From: an uncultured Ignavibacteria bacterium
Lineage (GTDB): Bacteria > Bacteroidota > Ignavibacteria > SZUA-365
DNA: 40,425 nt
NCBI GenBank assembly: GCA_913061095.1
Contig: CAJXVM010000032.1
Location: 1 to 40,425 of the forward strand
Direction of reading: 5' to 3'
A program made the position numbers and the translations under genes. Of the stretch, positions 35,295-40,425 are shown in pieces (position 1 is the first letter of the stretch; each line of letters begins with the position of its first letter). The notes beneath the pieces were generated by a model. It searched no databases and was not told where the DNA came from. It saw only the letters and a list, made by a program, of their open reading frames with translations.

Positions 35295-38084
35295 TTACTC
35301 GTTTTCAAGACTGTGCAGATTCGATTGCAGTTTTTCAAGGTTTCTGCGGAAGCTGGCCTGTTTCTCGCGCTCGCGCGCGACGACATCTTCCGGGGCGTTT
35401 TCCAGAAACTTCGCATTTCCGAGCTTGGAATCAATGCCTTTCAACAGCCCCGAAACGCGGGTAATTTCCTTCTCGATGCGCGCGCGCTCCACCGCGATGT
35501 CGATGAGTCCCTCGAGGGGCACGTACACATCCGCGCCGTTGATGACGGTGCTGGCGGACAGCCGCGGACGCTGTTTCCCGATGCCCGCATCCACATGGGC
35601 GATGCGCGCGAGACGTTCGAGGAAGTGCAGGTTCTCGTTGATCGCCGCGAGCTGCTCCTCGTCGTGGCAGTTGATCACCACGTCGCACTGCTTGCCGGCG
35701 GGCACGTTCATCTCGCCCTGAATGGTGCGCACACCCTCGACGAGCGACTGCAGGAAGTTCATCTGCACGACGGCATGCTCGTCGATGTACTGCTCCTGCA
35801 GTTCCGGCAGATGCTGATTCATCAGGCTGTCGCCCTCGCGGCCGGGTTCCGTCTTGTGCCAGATTTCCTCGGTGACGAAGGGCATCACCGGATGCAGCAG
35901 CTTCAGGATGGCATCGTAGACATACAGCGCGCGCTCGAGCGTCAGGCGCTTGAGCTTTTCGTCCTGCGAGTACAGACGATCCTTGATCAGCTCGATGTAC
36001 CAGTCGCAGAAGTCATGCCAGATAAAATCGTACAGCGCTTTCGACATGTCGTTGACGCGATAGCGGTCCATGCTGTCGTGCAGCGCCTGAATCGTGCTGT
36101 GCAGGCGGCTGTAAATCCAGCGGTCCTCGAGCTCCATCTCGGGCGTGGTGACGGCGAGCGGGACGAGGGCCTCGGTCTGATGCCAGTGTCCCTCGCGGAA
36201 CTGCCATTCCCCCTGCTCCTCGATCTTCTGCCTGTTCATCAGCAGGAAGCGACCGGCGTTCCAGACCTTGTTGGCGAAGTTGCGTCCGATTTCGCATTTC
36301 TGCGTGGAGAACAGTACGTCCTGTCCCAGCGGCGCGAGATACGTGACGGTGAAGCGCAATGCGTCGGCGCCGTACTCGCCGATGACATCCAGCGGATCGG
36401 GCGAATTGCCGAGGGATTTCGACATTTTCCGCCCCTTCTCGTCGCGGATGATGCTGGTGAAATAGACGGAATGGAAGGGCACGAGATCCTTCGCCTCCGT
36501 GCGCGGCGAGCCGTCGGGCAGGGGGATGCCGGGCATGAATTCCAGCCCCGCCATGATCATGCGGGCAACCCAGAAGAAGATGATGTCGGGACCCGTCACG
36601 AGGACGCTGGTGGGATAGAAATACCGAAGGTCGGAACTGTCTTCGGGCCAGCCGTGCACGCTGAAGGGCCACAGCCAGGATGAGAACCAGGTATCAAGCA
36701 CGTCTTCATCCTGCCGCAGCTGGCCGGATTTTCCGCAGTCGGGACACGCACCCGGCATCTCGTGCATCGCATCCTGCCAGCCGCAGGCGTCGCAATAGTA
36801 GACGGGGATGCGATGTCCCCACCACAGCTGACGCGAGATCGTCCAGTCGCGGATGTTTGTCATCCAGTGCTCGTAGGTTTTCACCCAGCGTTCGGGATAG
36901 AACTTCACCGTGCCGTTGCGCACGACGTCCAGCGCAGGCTCGGCGAGGGATTTCATGGAGACGAACCACTGATCGGAGAGGTACGGTTCGATCGCCACGT
37001 CGGTGCGGTCGGAGAAACCGACACTGTGCGTGTAATCCTCGATCTTCTCGATCAATCCCTGCGCTTCGAGGTCCGCGACGATGCGCTTGCGGGCCTCGTA
37101 GCGATCGAGTCCGTTATACGCCCCGCCGAGTTCGTTGATCGAGGCGTCGACATCCATCACGTTGATCTGTTCGAGTTCGTGCCGTGCGCCGACCTCGAAG
37201 TCATTCGGGTCGTGCGCGGGAGTGATTTTCACCACGCCGGTACCGAATTCGCGGTCCACGTACGTGTCGGCCACGATGGGGATTTCGCGTTCCATGAGCG
37301 GCAGCAGCACGGTCTTGCCGATGTATTTCTGGTAGCGATCGTCTTCGGGATGCACCGCGACGGCGGTGTCGCCGAGCATGGTTTCGGGACGCGTGGTGGC
37401 GACGACGAGGAATTCGCTGTCGGATGGCGTGCCGTCGATCACGACGGGATAGCGCATGTGCCAGAGTTTGCCCTGCTGCTCCTTGTACACGACCTCCTCG
37501 TCAGAAAGTGCCGTGTGCGCGACGGGATCCCAGTTGATGATGCGCTTGCCGCGATAGATGAGTCCCTTTTTATAGAGGCGGATGAAAACCTCGCGCACGG
37601 CGCGCGAAAGTTCGGGATCCATGGTGAAGACCGTGCGCTCCCAGTCACAGGAGACGCCCAGCTTGCGCAGCTGGCGGATGATGATGTCGCCGAACTTGTC
37701 GCGCCACTGCCAGACGCGCTCGAGGAATTCTTCGCGGCCGAGGTCGTGGCGGCTTTTTCCTTCCTCGCGCTTGAGCGTTTTCTCGACGACGGTCTGTGTC
37801 GCAATGCCCGCGTGATCGGTGCCCGGGATCCAGCACGTGTGTTCTCCCTTCAGCCGGTGCCAGCGCACGAACACATCCTGCAGCGTATTGTTCAGCACAT
37901 GTCCCATGGTCAGCATGCCGGTGATATTCGGCGGCGGGATGACCACGGTGAACGGTGTTTTCTCCGGGTCGGGCTCGGCGTGGAACAGGCCGTGCTCTTC
38001 CCAGAAACGGTACCAGTCGTCTTCGACGGCGGCGGGATCGTAGGCGGATGCGAGGGATTCGTTCGCGGGTGTGGCGTCCGACAT
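35295..38084 (-). CDS. valS: Valyl-tRNA synthetase
   Basis: ValRS charges tRNA-Val. The 929 residues contain PPPNITG (50-56) before the HIGH motif, which here reads TMGH (59-62), so the first histidine is threonine. The editing (CP1) domain and the KMSKSLG motif near residue 550 follow. A zinc-finger-like CDAC...CPDC set lies around residues 430-450. The C-terminal coiled-coil arm (from about 865) is rich in R, E and K. The frame runs upstream to 38375, but ATG 38084 has AGGAG 5 bases upstream and begins the normal N-terminus (LASAYDPAAVEDDWY). The leader contains a hairpin at 38115-38132. It is followed by the barrel protein and an Asp-box T9SS cargo gene. Confidence 0.96.
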   Translation of the reverse strand: MSDATPANESLASAYDPAAVEDDWYRFWEEHGLFHAEPDPEKTPFTVVIPPPNITGMLTMGHVLNNTLQDVFVRWHRLKGEHTCWIPGTDHAGIATQTVVEKTLKREEGKSRHDLGREEFLERVWQWRDKFGDIIIRQLRKLGVSCDWERTVFTMDPELSRAVREVFIRLYKKGLIYRGKRIINWDPVAHTALSDEEVVYKEQQGKLWHMRYPVVIDGTPSDSEFLVVATTRPETMLGDTAVAVHPEDDRYQKYIGKTVLLPLMEREIPIVADTYVDREFGTGVVKITPAHDPNDFEVGARHELEQINVMDVDASINELGGAYNGLDRYEARKRIVADLEAQGLIEKIEDYTHSVGFSDRTDVAIEPYLSDQWFVSMKSLAEPALDVVRNGTVKFYPERWVKTYEHWMTNIRDWTISRQLWWGHRIPVYYCDACGWQDAMHEMPGACPDCGKSGQLRQDEDVLDTWFSSWLWPFSVHGWPEDSSDLRYFYPTSVLVTGPDIIFFWVARMIMAGLEFMPGIPLPDGSPRTEAKDLVPFHSVYFTSIIRDEKGRKMSKSLGNSPDPLDVIGEYGADALRFTVTYLAPLGQDVLFSTQKCEIGRNFANKVWNAGRFLLMNRQKIEEQGEWQFREGHWHQTEALVPLAVTTPEMELEDRWIYSRLHSTIQALHDSMDRYRVNDMSKALYDFIWHDFCDWYIELIKDRLYSQDEKLKRLTLERALYVYDAILKLLHPVMPFVTEEIWHKTEPGREGDSLMNQHLPELQEQYIDEHAVVQMNFLQSLVEGVRTIQGEMNVPAGKQCDVVINCHDEEQLAAINENLHFLERLARIAHVDAGIGKQRPRLSASTVINGADVYVPLEGLIDIAVERARIEKEITRVSGLLKGIDSKLGNAKFLENAPEDVVAREREKQASFRRNLEKLQSNLHSLENE

Positions 38085-38114
38085 GAATGCTCCTGAATCT
38101 TCGAATACATGCGC

Positions 38115-38132
38115 GCACCGCCGAGGCGGTGC
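38115..38132 (-). promoter_or_regulatory. Hairpin in the valS leader
   Basis: GCACCGCC and GGCGGTGC form an 8-bp palindromic stem with a 2-base centre (7 bp with a tetraloop), about 30 bases before the valS ATG. No run of T follows. It may affect leader folding; no T-box signature is seen. Confidence 0.35.
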
Positions 38133-38191
38133 ATTTGACGGAATTAATAGTATACGAAATACGCAGGATTCACGGAACAGATGATAAACGA

Positions 38192-38216
38192 AAGGCCGGT
38201 CCACCGGACCGGCCTT
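38192..38216 (-). terminator. Terminator hairpin after the TlpA-like gene
   Basis: A perfect 11-bp stem (AAGGCCGGTCC with GGACCGGCCTT) and a 3-base loop. On the minus strand it is followed by TTTCGTTTATC. It lies about 90 bases after the TlpA-like stop and 108 bases before the valS start, so it probably separates the two transcripts. Confidence 0.65.
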
Positions 38217-38260
38217 GTATAACCTTCGCTTCCTTCTCCCCTTCGCTGTTCCCATTCTCT

Positions 38261-38289
38261 TGGTGGCTTCGTGTTTTCCTGCCTTCGAG
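38261..38289. repeat. Third CTTCGTG-phrase repeat unit
   Basis: This unit (TGGTGGCTTCGTGTTTTCC, then TGCCTTCGAG) resembles the reverse complement of the unit at 23881-23912 over about 25 bases. It lies in the gap between the TlpA-like gene and its terminator. The preceding bases (38223-38250) are also CTTC-rich. Confidence 0.5.
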
Positions 38290-38304
38290 ACCCCAAGAGA
38301 TACA

Positions 38305-38919
38305 TCAAAGCAGTTTCTGGATTTCCTCCGCCCACGCCGACTTCGGCTGCAGGCCGACCTTCGACGACACCACATTTCCCTCGCGGTCGATCAGGAAGGT
38401 CGTCGGGATGCTGCGCACGCCTCCGTAGGCCTGGGCGATCTGCCCGTCGCCGTGCAGCACGTCGTAATTGATGTTGTACTGCTGCACGAACTGCGCAACG
38501 GCGCCTTCCTCACCCGGCTGGTCGAGCGATACGCCGACGATCTCGAAGCCGTCATCCCGGTACTCGTTCTGCAGCTCGATGAAATCGGGAATTTCACGCT
38601 TGCAGGGACCGCACCACGTCGCCCAGAAGTTCAGCATCACGACTTTGCCGCTGTAGTCGGCGAGCGACTTGCTGCCGCCGTCCACCGACGGAAGCGAGAA
38701 ATTCGGCGCGCTGCTGCCACCGCCGCCCGTCTGCGCGGCCGCCTGCTGCTGCGCCTGCGTCATCACCGACGGCTCCGGTTCGTTGAGCTTGTTGATGAGG
38801 ATGATACCAACGATCACCACGGCGAACCCCGTGATTACCCACGCGAACGGACTGATGCCCGTTTTCTCGGGCTTCCGGCCCTGCTTCTTCTTTTTATTCC
38901 TGCTGAGATCCTTCTTCAT
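38305..38919 (-). CDS. TlpA/ResA-like membrane-anchored thioredoxin
   Basis: A 204-residue thiol-disulfide protein. A lysine-rich cytoplasmic N-terminus (1-20) is followed by one membrane helix (about 23-44), a Q/A/G-rich flexible linker (about 50-70) and a periplasmic AhpC/TSA-TlpA domain with WCGPC (C103, C106) in FWATWCGPCKREIP. The conserved cis-proline region SIPTTFLID is present. The ATG at 38919 is preferred over an upstream extension to 38991 because it gives the usual K-rich start. Such proteins reduce disulfides for cytochrome c maturation or respond to extracytoplasmic redox stress; which one is not clear here. It follows the DUF1858 gene after 99 bases and precedes a terminator. 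Confidence 0.88.
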   Translation of the reverse strand: MKKDLSRNKKKKQGRKPEKTGISPFAWVITGFAVVIVGIILINKLNEPEPSVMTQAQQQAAAQTGGGGSSAPNFSLPSVDGGSKSLADYSGKVVMLNFWATWCGPCKREIPDFIELQNEYRDDGFEIVGVSLDQPGEEGAVAQFVQQYNINYDVLHGDGQIAQAYGGVRSIPTTFLIDREGNVVSSKVGLQPKSAWAEEIQKLL

Positions 38920-39018
38920 GCCTGTATGCTTTCTGTTTGTGATGAATTTCCATGCTTGGTTTTTCCGTGCGCGGGACGAACGTCCCGTCATAAAAACAGC
39001 GTTGAGTGGCGCCGGGTT

Positions 39019-39243
39019 TCAGAAAGCCTGCTCACCGGCGAGAAAGCGCTTGAGTTCGGTGACAATCTGCATCTGCCGGTCGACCGGGAAATCCTTCTCA
39101 TCCATCGCCGAGCCCAGCGTGCCCCAGATCGGCTCACCGCAGCGCAGACAGCGGATGCCCTTCTCCATCAAAAACGTCACCGCATCGGGATATTCCTCGA
39201 CGAGTTCTTCGATGACCGTGTCTCGGGTGATGTCTGCGCTCAT
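39019..39243 (-). CDS. DUF1858-domain small protein
   Basis: A 74-residue protein with the DUF1858 pattern: ITRDTVIEELVEEYPDA, then GIRCLRCGEP with cysteines C32 and C35. The C-x-x-C pair could bind metal or be redox-active. The ATG has AGGAG 5 bases upstream. Members of this family often accompany [Fe-S] or redox proteins, and here it precedes a TlpA-like thioredoxin, but the molecular function is not known. The upstream gap carries a tandem 21-base repeat. Confidence 0.8.
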   Translation of the reverse strand: MSADITRDTVIEELVEEYPDAVTFLMEKGIRCLRCGEPIWGTLGSAMDEKDFPVDRQMQIVTELKRFLAGEQAF

Positions 39244-39263
39244 GATCGCTCCTGTGCTGTTCC

Positions 39264-39305
39264 TATCGTATAGGATGCACGAAATATCGTATAGGATGCA
39301 CGAAA
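39264..39305. repeat. Perfect tandem 21-base repeat upstream of DUF1858 gene
   Basis: Two identical 21-base units (TATCGTATAGGATGCACGAA plus A) lie back to back at 39264-39284 and 39285-39305, ending about 20 bases before the DUF1858 start codon read on the minus strand. Two copies of a site in a leader or promoter region suggest a protein-binding operator or a simple duplication. Confidence 0.85.
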
Positions 39306-39336
39306 AGCGCGAAACGTTGCAAAGACAAATCTTCGC

Positions 39337-40425
39337 CTATCGGAGGATGCTGAGCAGCCGGGTGGTCTGACCGCCGCCGGCGAGGAGTTGAAGGAGGTAG
39401 TTTCCCGGAGCAAATCCATTGCCAGAAAATGTTACGTAGTATGTCCCGGGCGAGTGGTGCTGGTCATCCAGACGCAGGACCAGTCTCCCCAGCATGTCAT
39501 GCAGCGTCAGGCGAACATCCGCGGCCTCGGGAATCTCGTAGCGAATGGTTCCACTCGCAGTAACGGGATTCGGAAATACTGAGAGCGCAAGAGCATCCAC
39601 TGGTGGCGATGGATCGACCACGTCGTTCACGTGTTCGTTGAGCTGCCAGCGTTCCTCCCTTCTGCCGCCAGAACCATGTACCCAGTAGTACAGCTCCTCA
39701 ACCCCAGTGCCCAGTCTCGCGAGGATTTGACCGGAAGTATGGAGAGGTCCCCCTTCATCGCTGGCACTCGATCGGAAGCGAACCAGATCAGGCAGCGTCA
39801 TGTCTGCAGCGAAATATTCAGCTTTGATCATAGCCGCATGACGCTGACTGTATGCGTAATATCCGCTCGCGGTACCGATACCATCATCCCACAGACCGGG
39901 ATACACGCTCTCATCGATGAAGTGATGCATCGTCGTATGGAATTCAATAATCCTGCTCATGGACGTGTCCGGAGCTCTCCTCGAGTAATGCCGGATTTTT
40001 CTCACAGGATGGATACGTACTGTTGCAGTACTGTCATGAGGAGGGAGAAAAAGAAGTGAAGCTGTACCGTGAATCGTATCCATCGGGGAATAGCCAGGCG
40101 TCACTCGGACGTCATAGTTGAGCAGCATATCCTCATCGGGGATCAGGTATTCGAGCAGGTCGACCCAGGCACCCGCGAGCGGCGTGATGCTGTCACTGAC
40201 AGCGAACGCGCTGCCGTCGCCCTGAACACGCAGAGTAACACGATACCGCAATGGATGCCCGGGCGTGAACGTGCTGTCAAGGTACTGCTGTAACGGCATC
40301 CTCCCCTGCGCAATCGGAATCCAGTTCGAATCCGACGAGGAGCGTTCGATTTGCGCAACAGCTTCCTGATCGACGAATGGATCACTCCAGTGAAGGAGAA
40401 CCTGCCGGCGGCGCTGTGTGCTGAA
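39337..40425 (-). CDS. T9SS-secreted protein, N-terminus outside window
   Basis: The frame is open from the stop at 39337 to the right edge (about 362 codons), although an internal ATG at 40299 could be mistaken for the start. The first visible residues (VLLHWSDPF ... IERSSSDSNW) look like a fibronectin-III-type domain. A second, similar beta-rich domain follows. The C-terminal 80 or so residues are a T9SS type A sorting domain (LSVFPNPV ... LHDMLGRLVL ... APGNYLLQLL). It is probably a surface or secreted protein; the catalytic or binding part, if any, lies outside the window. The gap to the DUF1858 gene contains the tandem repeat. Confidence 0.85.
   Translation of the reverse strand, partial: FSTQRRRQVLLHWSDPFVDQEAVAQIERSSSDSNWIPIAQGRMPLQQYLDSTFTPGHPLRYRVTLRVQGDGSAFAVSDSITPLAGAWVDLLEYLIPDEDMLLNYDVRVTPGYSPMDTIHGTASLLFLPPHDSTATVRIHPVRKIRHYSRRAPDTSMSRIIEFHTTMHHFIDESVYPGLWDDGIGTASGYYAYSQRHAAMIKAEYFAADMTLPDLVRFRSSASDEGGPLHTSGQILARLGTGVEELYYWVHGSGGRREERWQLNEHVNDVVDPSPPVDALALSVFPNPVTASGTIRYEIPEAADVRLTLHDMLGRLVLRLDDQHHSPGTYYVTFSGNGFAPGNYLLQLLAGGGQTTRLLSILR

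Noticed and set aside
38085-38191. T-box riboswitch for valS
   Set aside because: No T-box sequence, no specifier stem and no antiterminator could be found; only one short palindrome.
38932-39000. Terminator between the DUF1858 gene and the TlpA-like gene (CGGGAC-GTTC-GTCCCG hairpin)
   Set aside because: Six-base stem only and no T-run after it on the minus strand.
39264-39305. Possible CRISPR array
   Set aside because: Only two directly adjacent units without spacers and no cas genes.

Overview
The window is a GC-rich, almost gap-free stretch from a Gram-negative bacterium of the Bacteroidetes/Chlorobi (FCB) group. Four things point there: several proteins end in type IX secretion system (T9SS) C-terminal sorting domains, there is a PorZ-like protein and an LptD-like protein, and the best promoter has the Bacteroidetes form TTG-N20-TAnnTTTG. 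An Ignavibacteria-, Kapabacteria- or Rhodothermia-like lineage is a reasonable guess, but the sequence alone does not settle it. No rRNA, tRNA, CRISPR array, phage or insertion sequence was seen. The content is mostly core metabolism and envelope biogenesis.

Layout. (1) 1-3146, minus strand: cmk-ispH-rpsA operon (rpsA runs off the left edge), driven by a promoter that almost touches the cmk start codon. (2) 3363-8618, plus strand: a 1751-residue T9SS-secreted mosaic protein containing a lipase-like domain that has lost its nucleophile serine. (3) 8652-23748, minus strand: a very tight run of 12 genes. In transcription order they are type 2 isopentenyl-diphosphate isomerase, polyprenyl synthase, HPr, PTS enzyme I, glucose-6-phosphate isomerase, a second PGI/PMI-type isomerase, a metalloprotease/TolB-propeller/Omp85-barrel fusion, a BamB-like lipoprotein, a PEGA-domain membrane protein, a PHP phosphoesterase, lumazine synthase and a PorZ-like propeller. 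Many neighbours overlap by 1-11 bases. (4) 24013-29085, minus strand: LptD-like protein and DsbD. (5) 29256-31967, plus strand: a dGTPase-family HD hydrolase and a secreted bleomycin-hydrolase-like cysteine peptidase, separated by a strong inverted repeat. (6) 31988-38084, minus strand: valS, an outer-membrane barrel protein and a T9SS-secreted Asp-box propeller protein. (7) 38305-40425, minus strand: a TlpA-like thioredoxin, a small DUF1858 protein and the 3' part of another T9SS cargo gene that runs off the right edge.

How the parts fit. IspH, the type 2 isomerase and the polyprenyl synthase are steps of isoprenoid synthesis. Enzyme I and HPr form a phosphorelay with no sugar permease in view and sit beside two sugar-phosphate isomerases. 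LptD, DsbD, TlpA, the barrel fusion with its BamB-like and PEGA partners, PorZ and the T9SS cargo all concern building or decorating the outer membrane. The strongest candidate for an undescribed system is the translationally coupled three-gene envelope module at about 12268-17035. Intergenic gaps hold terminator hairpins and two styles of degenerate phrase-like repeats.
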